From positions 1-63,507 of the forward strand of contig NZ_JAJNCX010000019.1 in NCBI RefSeq assembly GCF_021026315.1: 63,507 bases of DNA. The letters run 5' to 3'. This stretch comes from Rhizobium sp. C4 (GTDB lineage Bacteria > Pseudomonadota > Alphaproteobacteria > Rhizobiales > Rhizobiaceae). Of the stretch, positions 26,595-35,914 are shown one piece after another. The notes under the pieces were generated by a model. That model worked only from the letters and a program-made list of their open reading frames with translations. It made no database searches and was not told the origin of the DNA. How positions within the stretch are numbered: the stretch's first letter is position 1; each line of letters begins with the position of its first letter. The position numbers and the translations under genes are program-made.

Positions 26595-27419
26595 ATGAAC
26601 CTCCAGGCTCAAAACAGCTCAGACGGCGAGGCGCAAGGGTTTCCCTGGTGGCTCGCCGTTCTTGCGGTAATCGCGGTTGCGATCGGGATCGCCATTGCGG
26701 CCAACAATATCTATGCGCAGGTCTTTGAAACGGTCATCCATGGCCTCTGGGTGACGATTGGCGTGACGCTGACGGCCTTCGTGCTGGCCTCCGCACTCGG
26801 GCTTGGCATAGCACTGATGGGCCTTTCAGGCTCCACCTTCGCGCAGCAGACGGCACGCTTCTACACCGAGATCATTCGCGGCGTGCCGATCCTGGTGCTC
26901 CTCTTCTACATCGCCTTTGTCGGCGCGCCGGCTCTCACCGAAGCGATCAATTTTCTCGCCACGCCGCTCATCAGGACGGGCGTGATGGAGCCACTTCTGG
27001 TGCGCGACATCTCGCTCATGTGGCGGGCGATCCTGGCGCTCACCATCGGCTATTCCGCCTTTATCAGCGAGGTCTTCCGCGCCGGCATCCAGTCGGTCGA
27101 CAAGGGCCAGATCGAGGCGGCGAAGTCGCTCGGCCTGTCGCGCTTCCAGCGTTTCCGCCTCGTCGTCCTGCCGCAGGCGATCCGCGTCATTCTGCCACCG
27201 CTCGGCAACGACTTTGTGGCCATGGTGAAGGACTCCTCGCTCGTCTCGGTGCTCGGCGTGCAGGACATCACCCAGCTCGGCAAGGTCTATGCCTCTGGCT
27301 CGTTCCGCTTTTTCGAGACCTATTCGATTGTCGCTTACGTCTATCTGATCCTGACCGTCGGCCTGTCGCTCGGGCTCCGCCGCCTTGAAAAGCGGCTGCG
27401 GCGCAACCAGATGCGATGA
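26595..27419 (+). CDS. Amino-acid ABC transporter permease
   Basis: Membrane subunit of the HisMQ/GlnP type. The 274-residue protein begins with a soluble stretch (MNLQAQNSSDGEAQG), then about five or six helices, with TEIIRGVPILVLLFYI near the middle and the ATPase-contacting EAA loop IEAAKSLGLSRFQRFRLVVL before the last helices. It pairs with the binding protein upstream. No ATP-binding subunit follows: the next gene is leuC, so the transporter must use an ATPase encoded elsewhere, as shared ATPases do in some polar amino-acid systems. Confidence 0.93.
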   Translation: MNLQAQNSSDGEAQGFPWWLAVLAVIAVAIGIAIAANNIYAQVFETVIHGLWVTIGVTLTAFVLASALGLGIALMGLSGSTFAQQTARFYTEIIRGVPILVLLFYIAFVGAPALTEAINFLATPLIRTGVMEPLLVRDISLMWRAILALTIGYSAFISEVFRAGIQSVDKGQIEAAKSLGLSRFQRFRLVVLPQAIRVILPPLGNDFVAMVKDSSLVSVLGVQDITQLGKVYASGSFRFFETYSIVAYVYLILTVGLSLGLRRLEKRLRRNQMR

Positions 27420-27484
27420 AGATCAAGAAGATTGCCGAGCTTTCGAAAAATTGATATGAGCCCAGACATGACCATACCGACGGC

Positions 27485-27550
27485 AAAAAGCGGGATTTTC
27501 GAGCATGTCTTCGTGCTTCAGGACAGGAAGCGTCTTCCTGCCCGCTTTTT
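27485..27550. other. Closed multi-branch RNA-like fold between the ABC permease gene and leuC
   Basis: AAAAAGCGGG (27485-27494) pairs perfectly with CCCGCTTTTT (27541-27550). Inside lie two smaller hairpins (AGGAAG-CGT-CTTCCT; GAGCA ... TGCTT), giving a three-way-junction-like shape. It may be a bidirectional terminator for the ABC genes or a leader element of leuC. A short ATG-started frame of 44 codons (27456-27590) crosses it. The rest of 27420-27658 holds nothing else I can assign. Confidence 0.4.
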
Positions 27551-27658
27551 CGCGGCGATCTCCGGCGCGCTCAACACCCGCCTATCGTGATCCGTCGCGG
27601 CCCTTACGGCCGGCCTTGCTATCAAACCAAAATTCTCCAAGATTCGGGATGAAACATC

Positions 27659-29068
27659 ATGAGCGCACCGCGTACACTCTATGACAAGATCTGGGACGAT
27701 CATCTGGTCAGCCAGGCAGATGACGGCACCTGTCTCCTCTATATCGACCGCCACCTCGTCCACGAAGTGACGAGCCCGCAGGCGTTCGAAGGCCTGCGCA
27801 TGGCCAACCGCAAGGTCCACGCGCCTGAAAAGACGCTCGCCGTCGTCGACCACAACGTGCCGACCTCGCCCGATCGCCATCTCGGCATCAAGAACGAGGA
27901 AAGCCGTATTCAGGTCGAAGCGCTCGCCAAGAACGCTGCCGACTTCAACGTCGAGTACTATTCCGAGAACGACAAGCGTCAGGGCATCGTTCACATCGTC
28001 GGCCCCGAACAGGGCTTCACGCTGCCGGGCATGACGATCGTCTGCGGCGACAGCCACACCTCCACGCATGGCGCTTTCGGCGCGCTGGCGCATGGCATCG
28101 GCACGTCTGAAGTGGAACATGTTCTGGCGACGCAAACGCTGATCCAGAAGAAGGCCAAGAACATGCTGGTGCGCGTGGACGGCAAGCTGCCGGAAGGCGT
28201 CACCGCCAAGGATATCGTGCTGGCCATCATCGGCGAAATCGGCACCGCCGGCGGCACCGGCCACGTCATCGAATTCGCCGGCGAAGCGATCCGCGCGCTT
28301 TCGATGGAAGGTCGCATGACAGTCTGCAACATGACGATCGAAGGCGGCGCCCGCGCCGGCCTCATCGCCCCGGACGAAAAGACCTTCGAATATATCAAGG
28401 GCAAGCCGCGCGCGCCGAAGGGCGAAGCGCTGGAACAGGCCATCGCATACTGGAAGACGCTGCACACGGACGAAGGCGCGCATTACGACAAGGTCGTCGT
28501 TCTCGATGCCGCCGCCCTGCCGCCGATCGTCTCCTGGGGCTCCTCGCCGGAAGACGTTGTTTCCGTCGAAGGCACCGTTCCGAACCCGGACGACATCCAT
28601 GACGAAAACAAGCGCACCTCGAAGTGGCGCGCGCTGGACTACATGGGCCTGAAGCCCGGCATGAAGATCACCGATATCGCCATCGACCGCGTCTTCATCG
28701 GCTCCTGCACCAATGGCCGCATCGAAGACCTGCGCGCTGTTGCCAAGGTCGTCGAAGGCAAGAAGGTTGCCGGCACCGTCAACGCCATGATCGTTCCGGG
28801 CTCCGGCCTCGTGAAGGAACAGGCCGAAGCCGAAGGCCTCGACAAGATCTTCAAGGAAGCCGGCTTCGACTGGCGCGAGCCGGGCTGCTCCATGTGCCTT
28901 GCCATGAACGACGACCGCCTGAAGCCGGGCGAGCGCTGCGCCTCGACCTCGAACCGCAACTTCGAAGGCCGCCAGGGCTTCAAGGGCCGCACCCACCTCG
29001 TGTCGCCCGCCATGGCAGCGGCAGCAGCCATTGCCGGCCACTTCGTCGACATCCGCGACTTCAAGTAA
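27659..29068 (+). CDS. leuC: 3-isopropylmalate dehydratase large subunit
   Basis: Aconitase-family subunit that, with LeuD, isomerises 2-isopropylmalate to 3-isopropylmalate in leucine synthesis. The 469-residue protein carries the cluster cysteines in [11 protein letters not shown] and [12 protein letters not shown], the N-terminal [12 protein letters not shown] and the substrate loop [14 protein letters not shown]. leuD is not in this window. It ends at a strong terminator and is followed by repeats, so it is transcribed alone at its 3' side. A leucine-degradation operon lies just downstream on the opposite strand. Confidence 0.97.
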   Translation: MSAPRTLYDKIWDDHLVSQADDGTCLLYIDRHLVHEVTSPQAFEGLRMANRKVHAPEKTLAVVDHNVPTSPDRHLGIKNEESRIQVEALAKNAADFNVEYYSENDKRQGIVHIVGPEQGFTLPGMTIVCGDSHTSTHGAFGALAHGIGTSEVEHVLATQTLIQKKAKNMLVRVDGKLPEGVTAKDIVLAIIGEIGTAGGTGHVIEFAGEAIRALSMEGRMTVCNMTIEGGARAGLIAPDEKTFEYIKGKPRAPKGEALEQAIAYWKTLHTDEGAHYDKVVVLDAAALPPIVSWGSSPEDVVSVEGTVPNPDDIHDENKRTSKWRALDYMGLKPGMKITDIAIDRVFIGSCTNGRIEDLRAVAKVVEGKKVAGTVNAMIVPGSGLVKEQAEAEGLDKIFKEAGFDWREPGCSMCLAMNDDRLKPGERCASTSNRNFEGRQGFKGRTHLVSPAMAAAAAIAGHFVDIRDFK

Positions 29069-29093
29069 GCCAAGGCTGACGGAAAATTGGAAA

Positions 29094-29121
29094 GGCGTCC
29101 GCTCCGGCGGGCGCCTTTTTT
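29094..29121 (+). terminator. Rho-independent terminator of leuC
   Basis: GGCGTCCGC (29094-29102) pairs with GCGGGCGCC (29107-29115), nine pairs with one G-U, then six Ts. It is 26 bp after the leuC stop. Confidence 0.9.
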
Positions 29122-29150
29122 GTTGGGCGCCCGCTTAGCATATAGAAAAG

Positions 29151-29280
29151 ACCCCTCCCAACCCTCCCCACAAGGGGGAGGGCTTAATCCAGCCGCACCC
29201 TCATCGCGAAAGATTGCCGGTACAGGCGCGTCTTGCCGTCTCCCCCCTTGTGGGGGAGATGCCGGCAGGCAGAGGGGGTC
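29151..29280. repeat. Two RIME-like elements between leuC and the HMG-CoA lyase gene
   Basis: A short CCCTCCC-ACAAG-GGGAGGG palindrome near 29151-29182 and a fuller element at 29238-29280 (CTCCCC-CCTTGTG-GGGGAG, then ATGCCGGCAGGCAGAG and a G-run). They fill the gap between two convergent genes; a further G-rich stretch runs to about 29310. No gene is seen in 29122-29321. Confidence 0.6.
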
Positions 29281-29321
29281 TTCGCTTCCCCTGCCACAAA
29301 AGGGTGAGGGAGCGCAGTCGC

Positions 29322-30197
29322 CTACCCCGAAACATCACCCCACAGCCGCGCAATCCGCCCCATCATGAACGCCTCTGCGATGGCCAGCTTCTCCCGGTCG
29401 ATCCCGGTATCGAACCCCTTGGCCTGCAACAGATCGACCAGCGCGCCGGTCGCCACATTGCCCTTCGCGCCCGGCGCATAGGGACATCCGCCAAGCCCGC
29501 CGACAGCGCTGTCAAAGGTCCTGAGACCCAGCCCCAGGCTCGCCTCGACATTGGCAAGCGCCCGGTTGCCCGTATCATGATAATGCCCGGCCAGACGCTC
29601 CGCCGGCACCGTCTGCAGCACCGCCTCAAGCATCGCCGTGATCGTCTCCGGCACGCCTGCGCCAATCGTATCGCCGAGCGACACTTCGTGGCAGCCCGCA
29701 GCCATCAGCCGCTCGGCCACCGCCCGCACGGCCGCCGGCGTAATCGGCCCCTCATAGGGGCAGGCGACCACGCAGGAGACATAGCCGCGCACCGGCAGCC
29801 CCGCCGCCTGCGCCGCCTCGAGAACCGGCGCGAAACGCCCGAAGCTCTCCTCGATCGAGCAATTGATATTCTTCTGGCTGAACGTCTCGGAGGCCGAGGC
29901 GAAGATCGCGACCTCATCGGCACCGGCGGCCAGAGCCGCCTCGAAACCCTTCATGTTGGGTGTCAGCACGCCATAGGTCACGCCCGGACGCCGCTTGATG
30001 CCGGCCATGACCTCCGACGCATCGGCCATTTGCGGCACCCATTTCGGCGACACGAAACTCGTCGCCTCGATCTTGCGGAATCCGGCTTCGGACAGCAGAT
30101 CGACCAGCGCGATCTTGTCGGCGGTCGGCACGATCTCCTTCTCGTTCTGCAAACCGTCGCGCGGACCGACTTCGTAAATGGTGACGAATTCAGCCAT
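29322..30197 (-). CDS. mvaB: Hydroxymethylglutaryl-CoA lyase
   Basis: Cleaves HMG-CoA to acetoacetate and acetyl-CoA, the last step of leucine/isovalerate breakdown. The 291-residue TIM-barrel protein has the N-terminal VGPRDGLQNEKEIVPT (catalytic Arg-Asp pair), the middle SLGDTIGAG strand, the metal-binding HYHDTGNRALAN motif and the signature GLGGCPYAPGAKGN with the active-site Cys. Start ATG 30197 overlaps the mccA stop by a few bases, so it is coupled to mccA. It ends the operon; no 3-methylglutaconyl-CoA hydratase gene follows. Confidence 0.95.
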   Translation of the reverse strand: MAEFVTIYEVGPRDGLQNEKEIVPTADKIALVDLLSEAGFRKIEATSFVSPKWVPQMADASEVMAGIKRRPGVTYGVLTPNMKGFEAALAAGADEVAIFASASETFSQKNINCSIEESFGRFAPVLEAAQAAGLPVRGYVSCVVACPYEGPITPAAVRAVAERLMAAGCHEVSLGDTIGAGVPETITAMLEAVLQTVPAERLAGHYHDTGNRALANVEASLGLGLRTFDSAVGGLGGCPYAPGAKGNVATGALVDLLQAKGFDTGIDREKLAIAEAFMMGRIARLWGDVSG

Positions 30198-32313
30198 CGG
30201 CGGCATCCTTGAGCTTGACGAGAACCGCCCCGCCTTCCGCCTGCCCACCCTCGGCGACGAGCACCGCATCCACCACCGCATCACGCGGCGCCTTCAGCGT
30301 ATGCTCCATCTTCATCGCCTCCATGACCAGCAACCGGTCCCCGGCCTTGACCACATCGCCAGCCTTGACCTCAACCAGACGCACAACGCCGGTCATCGGC
30401 GCAAGAATATCGCCCGACCCGCCATGCGCCGCATTCGCGCCGGAGAGCGGATCGGGATGGAGGAAGACAAAGGTTTCGCCGTTGAGGAGAACGGACACGG
30501 ACTTGCCGACGCGTGTGGGTGTGATGACCACGCGGGCGGCGAGATGAGCCGAGGTGCCGTCATGTCCGGTGCGGGCGGTGATGATGAGGGCGGTGGCTGT
30601 GGCACCCCCCTCTGCCCTGCCGGGCATCTCCCCCTCAAGGGGGGAGATTGGCCGAGCGGCACCCCCTTGCTCCCGCTCTCCCCCCTTGAGGGGGAGATGT
30701 CGCGAAGCGACAGAGGGGGGTGCCCCAACCGAAACACCCGAAATCCGAAACTCCGCAGCACCGCCAACCAGCCGATACCCCGCCTCTTCGGATACGACAC
30801 GCCGCTCGATCTGCTCGCCATCCGCCAGCAAGACAATCCGCCGCGACGCCTCGCCCCAATGCCGGAATCCGGCATGGGAGGCTTGCGGATCAATCTCCAG
30901 CGCCGCCAGCGCTGCGACCAGGAGAGCCTCTTCCGAAATCTCCGGCTTACGCAAAAGAGCATCCAGATCGCGCTCGATCAGCCCTGTATCCATGCGCCCG
31001 GCGCGGAATGTGGCATCCACGGAGAGTGCCCGCAGAAAATCGCGGTTGGTCGCAAGCCCGGCAATATGCGTTTCGCCAAGCGCCGAACCCAACCGGTCGA
31101 GCGCTGCATCGCGCGTTGCCCCATGGGCAATCACCTTCGCAATCATCGGATCGTAGAAGGGCGACACGGCATCGCCGCCGATCACGCCGCCGTCGATGCG
31201 AACACCTTCGCCCGCACCAAAACCGAGATGTTCGATGCGGCCCGCCTGCGGCAGGAAGCCGCCCGCCGGGTCTTCCGCATAAAGCCGCGCCTCGACGGCA
31301 TGGCCATGGATATGGATCTGCTCCTGCGAGACCGGCAAAGCCTCGCCGCTTGCGACACGCAATTGCCACTCGACCAGATCGAAGCCGGTGATCGCCTCCG
31401 TCACAGGATGCTCGACCTGAAGCCGCGTGTTCATTTCCATGAACCAGAACCCGTCCGGCCGGAGCGACCCAGACCCATCGGCAATGAACTCGATCGTGCC
31501 CGCGCCCCTGTAGTTCACGGCCTCCGCCGCCTTGACGGCAGCACCCGTCATCGCCGCGCGCACCGCCTCGCTCATCCCGGGGGCCGGCGCTTCCTCGATC
31601 ACCTTCTGGTGCCGACGTTGCAGCGAGCAATCGCGCTCGAAGAGATGGACGATATGGCCATGGGCGTCGCCGAACACCTGCACTTCGATATGGCGCGGCG
31701 AGAGGATATATTTCTCGATCAGCACCTTGTCGTCGCCGAAGGAGGACTTGGCCTCGCGCCGGCAGCTTTCCAGCGCGGCTGCGAAATCCTGGCGCTGGTC
31801 AACGCGCCGCATCCCCTTGCCGCCACCGCCGGCAGACGCCTTGATGAGCACCGGATAACCGATCCGGTCGGCTTCGCCAGCCAGAAAGCCCGCATCCTGA
31901 TTGTCGCCGTGATAGCCCGGAACGACAGGAACGCCGGCCTTTTCCATCAGCCGCTTGGCCGCATCTTTCAGCCCCATGGCGCGGATCGAAGCCGCCGACG
32001 GGCCGATGAAGACAAGGCCGGCCTTCTCGACAGCATCGACGAAATCCGGGTTTTCCGAGAGGAACCCATAGCCCGGATGAATCGCTTCAGCGCCGGTTGC
32101 CAGCGCCGCAGCGATAATCTTTTCGCCGGATAAATAACTTTCCCGCGCTGGCGACGGGCCGATATGCACGGCCTCATCGGCAAGCTTGCGATGCTGCGCC
32201 TCGGCATCCGCATCGGAATAGACGGCAACCGTGCGGACGCCAAGGCGTCTGGCGGTCCGGATGATGCGGCAGGCGATTTCGCCGCGATTGGCGATCAGGA
32301 TCTTCGAAAACAC
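30190..32313 (-). CDS. mccA: Methylcrotonyl-CoA carboxylase biotin-containing alpha subunit
   Basis: Carboxylates its biotin with bicarbonate and ATP for conversion of 3-methylcrotonyl-CoA to 3-methylglutaconyl-CoA. Domains in order: biotin carboxylase (KILIANRGEIACRI at the start, ATP-grasp ASAGGGGKGMR, EMNTRLQVEHPVTE), a connecting region, and a C-terminal biotinyl domain with the lysine in VMEAMKMEHTL. It starts at GTG 32313. At 707 residues it is longer than usual for this family; about 42 extra residues (about 529-571) are encoded by an inverted pair of palindromic repeats inserted in the linker before the biotinyl domain. The gene lies between mccB and the lyase on the same strand. Confidence 0.95.
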   Translation of the reverse strand: MFSKILIANRGEIACRIIRTARRLGVRTVAVYSDADAEAQHRKLADEAVHIGPSPARESYLSGEKIIAAALATGAEAIHPGYGFLSENPDFVDAVEKAGLVFIGPSAASIRAMGLKDAAKRLMEKAGVPVVPGYHGDNQDAGFLAGEADRIGYPVLIKASAGGGGKGMRRVDQRQDFAAALESCRREAKSSFGDDKVLIEKYILSPRHIEVQVFGDAHGHIVHLFERDCSLQRRHQKVIEEAPAPGMSEAVRAAMTGAAVKAAEAVNYRGAGTIEFIADGSGSLRPDGFWFMEMNTRLQVEHPVTEAITGFDLVEWQLRVASGEALPVSQEQIHIHGHAVEARLYAEDPAGGFLPQAGRIEHLGFGAGEGVRIDGGVIGGDAVSPFYDPMIAKVIAHGATRDAALDRLGSALGETHIAGLATNRDFLRALSVDATFRAGRMDTGLIERDLDALLRKPEISEEALLVAALAALEIDPQASHAGFRHWGEASRRIVLLADGEQIERRVVSEEAGYRLVGGAAEFRISGVSVGAPPSVASRHLPLKGGEREQGGAARPISPLEGEMPGRAEGGATATALIITARTGHDGTSAHLAARVVITPTRVGKSVSVLLNGETFVFLHPDPLSGANAAHGGSGDILAPMTGVVRLVEVKAGDVVKAGDRLLVMEAMKMEHTLKAPRDAVVDAVLVAEGGQAEGGAVLVKLKDAADG
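30600..30725 (-). repeat. Inverted pair of RIME-like elements inside mccA
   Basis: Two copies in opposite orientation: 30600-30650 (CCTGCCGGGC hairpin, CTCCCC-CTCAAG-GGGGGAG) and 30676-30725 (CTCCCCCCTTGAGGGGGAG, TCGCGAAGCGA hairpin, G-run). Translated in the mccA frame they give [10 protein letters not shown] and [15 protein letters not shown], the second matching the FtsY insert peptides. Confidence 0.75.
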
Positions 32314-32324
32314 TAGTATTCTCC

Positions 32325-33923
32325 TTACATCCTGAACAGGCCGAATTTGGTATCTTCCACCGGCGCATTGAGCGCCGCGCGCAGCGACAGCGCCACCACG
32401 TCGCGGGTCTTTTCCGGATCGATGATGCCATCATCCCAGAGCCGGGCGGAGGCATAGAGCGGCGCGGACTGCCGCTCGAACTGTTCGAGCGTCGGGCGCT
32501 TGAACGCGGCCTCTTCGTCAGCCGACCAGCTGCCGCCCTTCGCCTCGATGCCGGCACGGCGAACACTTGCCAAAACGCCGGCCGCCTGCGGCCCGCCCAT
32601 GACGGAAATGCGCGCATTGGGCCACATCCAGAGGAAACGCGGTCCGTAAGCGCGACCGCACATTCCGTAATTGCCGGCGCCATAGGAACCGCCGATAATG
32701 ACCGTGACCTTCGGCACGGCAGCCGTGGAGACCGCCGTCACCAGCTTCGCCCCATCCTTGGCAATGCCGCCGGCCTCATATTTCGAGCCGACCATGAAAC
32801 CGGTGATGTTTTGCAGGAAGAGCAGCGGGATCTTCCGCTGGCAGCACAATTCGATGAAATGCGCGCCCTTCTGCGAGCTTTCGGAGAAGAGAACACCATT
32901 ATTGGCGATGATGCCCACCGGCACGCCATCAATATGGGCAAAGCCGGTGACGAGCGTCGTGCCATAGCGCGGCTTGAACTCATCGAAATCGGAGCCATCG
33001 ACGATGCGGGCGATCACTTCGCGCACATCATAAGGCGTCTTCGCATCCGCCGGCACGAGAGCGGGAATGTCGGACGCCGGATGGAGCGGCGCGCGCGCGG
33101 GCAGCACCGCGATATTCGGCTGCGTCGCGGGGCCGAGATGCTTGACGATCTGCCGGGCAAGCGCCAGCGCGTGATCGTCATTGTCAGCGAGATAATCGGC
33201 AACGCCGGAAAGCCGCGTATGCGTATCGCCACCGCCGAGCGTTTCCGCATCGATCACCTCACCCGTCGCCTCTTTCACCAGCGGCGGGCCGGCAAGGAAG
33301 ATGGTGCCCTGCTCCTTCACAATGACCGTCTGGTCGCACATGGCCGGCACATAGGCGCCGCCCGCCGTACACGAGCCCATGACGACCGCGATCTGCGCAA
33401 TGCCGGCCGCACTCATGCGCGCCTGATTGTAGAAGATGCGGCCGAAATGATCCTTATCCGGAAAAACCTCGTCCTGGTTCGGCAGGTTCGCGCCACCCGA
33501 GTCGACGAGATAGAGGCAGGGCAAACGGTTCTCGGCAGCGATCTCCTGCGCGCGCAGATGCTTCTTCACCGTCAGCGGATAGTAAGTCCCGCCTTTCACA
33601 GTGGCGTCGTTGCAAACGATCATGCAATCGCGGCCCATGACCTGCCCAATGCCGGCAATAACGCCGCCGGACGGAATCTCGTCCTCATAGAGACCGCTTG
33701 CGGCGAAGAGCCCGATTTCCAGAAAGGGCGCGCCGGGATCGATGAGGCCGGCAACGCGATCGCGCGGCAACAGCTTGCCGCGCTTGACATGGCGATCCCG
33801 TGCCGCCTGCGGCCCACCGGCCATGATACGCCGGGCCTCGGCCTCGATTGCGTCGCGCTGCGACAGCATCGCCGCGCGATTGGCCTCGGCTTCAGGGGGG
33901 AGAGGCGTTCCGATGATCGTCAT
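32325..33923 (-). CDS. mccB: Methylcrotonyl-CoA carboxylase beta (carboxyltransferase) subunit
   Basis: Transfers the carboxyl group from biotin to 3-methylcrotonyl-CoA. The 532-residue protein has the two crotonase-fold carboxyltransferase halves: the first with [20 protein letters not shown] and [15 protein letters not shown], the second with [20 protein letters not shown] and [16 protein letters not shown], the last being characteristic of MCC beta subunits. Start ATG 33923. It sits between ivd (18 bp upstream) and mccA (11 bp downstream) in one operon. Confidence 0.96.
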   Translation of the reverse strand: MTIIGTPLPPEAEANRAAMLSQRDAIEAEARRIMAGGPQAARDRHVKRGKLLPRDRVAGLIDPGAPFLEIGLFAASGLYEDEIPSGGVIAGIGQVMGRDCMIVCNDATVKGGTYYPLTVKKHLRAQEIAAENRLPCLYLVDSGGANLPNQDEVFPDKDHFGRIFYNQARMSAAGIAQIAVVMGSCTAGGAYVPAMCDQTVIVKEQGTIFLAGPPLVKEATGEVIDAETLGGGDTHTRLSGVADYLADNDDHALALARQIVKHLGPATQPNIAVLPARAPLHPASDIPALVPADAKTPYDVREVIARIVDGSDFDEFKPRYGTTLVTGFAHIDGVPVGIIANNGVLFSESSQKGAHFIELCCQRKIPLLFLQNITGFMVGSKYEAGGIAKDGAKLVTAVSTAAVPKVTVIIGGSYGAGNYGMCGRAYGPRFLWMWPNARISVMGGPQAAGVLASVRRAGIEAKGGSWSADEEAAFKRPTLEQFERQSAPLYASARLWDDGIIDPEKTRDVVALSLRAALNAPVEDTKFGLFRM

Positions 33924-33941
33924 ATCTTGCTCCTTGAAGCC

Positions 33942-35105
33942 TCAGCGCATCGCGCTCATCAGCTCGCGGCCGATGAGCATGCGGCGGATTTCCGATGTGC
34001 CGGCGCCAATTTCCATCAGCTTCGCATCACGGAAGATGCGGCTCACCGCGCTGTCATTGAGGAAACCGGCCCCGCCCATGGCCTGGACGGCCTGATGCGC
34101 CACTTGCATGGCCGCCTCCGATGCATAGAGCACGCAGGCCGCCGCATCCTGCCGGGTGATCTGGCCGCGATCGCAGGCAGAGGCTGCGGCATAGACATAG
34201 GCGCGCGCCGAGTTCATCGCGGTGTACATGTCGGCGATCTTGCCCTGCATGAGCTGGAAATCGCCGATCGACTGGCCGAACTGCTTGCGCTCGACCATAT
34301 AGGGCATGACCTCATCCAGGCAGGCCGCCATGATGCCGAGCCCGATGCCGGAAAGCACCACGCGCTCGAAGTCGAGGCCGGACATCAGCACGCGGGCGCC
34401 CTTGCCCTCTTCGCCCAGCACATTCTCGAACGGCACTTCGACATTGTCGAAGATCAGTTCGCCCGTGTTGGAACCACGCATGCCGAGCTTGTCGAAATGC
34501 ACAGAGGTGGAAAATCCCTTCATCGTCTTCTCGATGATCAAGGCCGTGACACCCTTGGAACCGGCCTCCGGGTCCGTCTTGGCGTAAACGACCAGCGTGT
34601 CGGCATCCGGTCCGTTGGTGATCCAGTATTTCGAACCGTTCAGCACATAGCGGTCATTGCGCTTTTCCGCGCGCAGCTTCATCGAGATCACGTCGGAGCC
34701 GGCACTCGTCTCCGACATGGCAAGCGCACCGATATGTTCGCCGGAAACGAGCTTCGGCAGATACTTGCGCTTCTGCTCGACATTGCCGTTCAGCTTGATC
34801 TGGTTGACGCAGAGATTGGAATGCGCGCCATAGGACAGCGATACGGATGCGGACGCACGCGCCACTTCCTCCACCACGATCGTATGGGCCAGATAGCCCA
34901 TGTCGACCCCGCCGAATTCCTCCGGTACGGTGACGCCAAGAAAGCCGAGCGCACCCATTTCCGGCCAAAGTTCATTCGGGAAAGCATTCGCGCGGTCAAT
35001 CTCGGCAGCACGCGGCTTCAGCTTTTCCTGCGCCCAGCGATGCGCCACCTCCTGCAACGCATCGATCTCTTCGCCCAGCCCAAACCGCATCGTATGATGG
35101 AACAT
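33942..35105 (-). CDS. ivd: Isovaleryl-CoA dehydrogenase
   Basis: FAD-dependent acyl-CoA dehydrogenase that makes 3-methylcrotonyl-CoA from isovaleryl-CoA and passes electrons to ETF. The 387-residue protein shows the family motifs [38 protein letters not shown] and the C-terminal [20 protein letters not shown]. The [24 protein letters not shown] region fits the isovaleryl-specific subgroup. Start ATG 35105 ([17 protein letters not shown]); an upstream in-frame ATG at 35141 adds 12 unlikely residues. It is the first structural gene of the leucine/isovalerate operon, just downstream of a TetR regulator. Confidence 0.95.
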   Translation of the reverse strand: MFHHTMRFGLGEEIDALQEVAHRWAQEKLKPRAAEIDRANAFPNELWPEMGALGFLGVTVPEEFGGVDMGYLAHTIVVEEVARASASVSLSYGAHSNLCVNQIKLNGNVEQKRKYLPKLVSGEHIGALAMSETSAGSDVISMKLRAEKRNDRYVLNGSKYWITNGPDADTLVVYAKTDPEAGSKGVTALIIEKTMKGFSTSVHFDKLGMRGSNTGELIFDNVEVPFENVLGEEGKGARVLMSGLDFERVVLSGIGLGIMAACLDEVMPYMVERKQFGQSIGDFQLMQGKIADMYTAMNSARAYVYAAASACDRGQITRQDAAACVLYASEAAMQVAHQAVQAMGGAGFLNDSAVSRIFRDAKLMEIGAGTSEIRRMLIGRELMSAMR

Positions 35106-35178
35106 GTCTTCCTCCCTTTGAACCATGTCGCGCCGGACCATGCAGCAGTCCGCGATGGCGACATGCGAAATTCCGGTT

Positions 35179-35766
35179 TCAAATCACGCTTTTCAGCACC
35201 ATGTCTTCGTAGATATCTTCGATCTTCTCGCGGCTGAGGCGCCCCCCGGTGCGATACCAGGTGTTGACGCCGGTCAGCATGGCAAGGATCGCCATGGCGG
35301 CGACATGCGGCTCCTCAAGCCGGAAATCGCCCGCCTCAGCCCCTTTGGCGAGGATGGATTTCAATTCGTTTTCATAAAGCTTGCGCAGCGCCTCAACGGC
35401 CGCAAAGCCTTCGGGCTCCAGCGCGCGCAACTCCATATAGGAGATGAAGACGGCGTCAGCCCGGCTGATATGGTGGCGGATATGGAAGCGGGCAAAGCGC
35501 GTGAGCGCCGCACGTGGCGTCTCGCCATCCTGCCACTCCAGAGCATAGGCCGCCAGCAGCTCCTCCATATGCTCCTTCATGAGCGTGACGAGGATCTGCT
35601 GCTTGGTGGGGAAATATTGATAGAGCGCGCTCGCCTGAACGCCAACGGCAGACGCAATCTGGCGCATGGAGACGGCATCATAGCCATGCCGCGCGAAGAG
35701 CTTCAGGCTCTCCTGCCTGATCACCCGCGCCGTCGTCTCGCCATTCGCACCCGCCTGCCGCGCCAT
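35179..35766 (-). CDS. TetR family transcriptional regulator
   Basis: A 195-residue regulator with an N-terminal TetR HTH ([41 protein letters not shown], about residues 18-57) and a helical ligand domain. It lies 73 bp upstream of ivd on the same strand and is probably the acyl-CoA-responsive regulator of the leucine/isovalerate genes, although rhizobial clusters differ in regulator type. Start ATG 35766. The AT-rich region upstream (about 35785-35805) probably holds its promoter. Confidence 0.88.
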   Translation of the reverse strand: MARQAGANGETTARVIRQESLKLFARHGYDAVSMRQIASAVGVQASALYQYFPTKQQILVTLMKEHMEELLAAYALEWQDGETPRAALTRFARFHIRHHISRADAVFISYMELRALEPEGFAAVEALRKLYENELKSILAKGAEAGDFRLEEPHVAAMAILAMLTGVNTWYRTGGRLSREKIEDIYEDMVLKSVI

Positions 35767-35860
35767 CTTCCCTCTCGAAAGAAATGAACATTCGTTAAAT
35801 TAATGGCGCGAGTTGGTCGCTGAGTCAAGAGGTGGAAATCTGGCGGGCGCCCGGACAAAA

Positions 35861-35889
35861 AAACCGCCGGGCTCATCACCCGGCGGTTT
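35861..35889 (-). terminator. Rho-independent terminator of dnaJ
   Basis: An 11-bp perfect stem (AAACCGCCGGG 35861-35871 with CCCGGCGGTTT 35879-35889) is preceded on the plus strand by an A-run from 35857, giving a U-tract on the minus strand. It is 26 bp after the dnaJ stop. Confidence 0.93.
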
Positions 35890-35914
35890 GCATATACTGG
35901 CCAACAATGCGGCC

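Noticed and set aside
32811-35237. An 808-codon open frame on plus, opposite mccB and ivd
   Set aside because: Spans two real genes and the gap between them with shadow composition.
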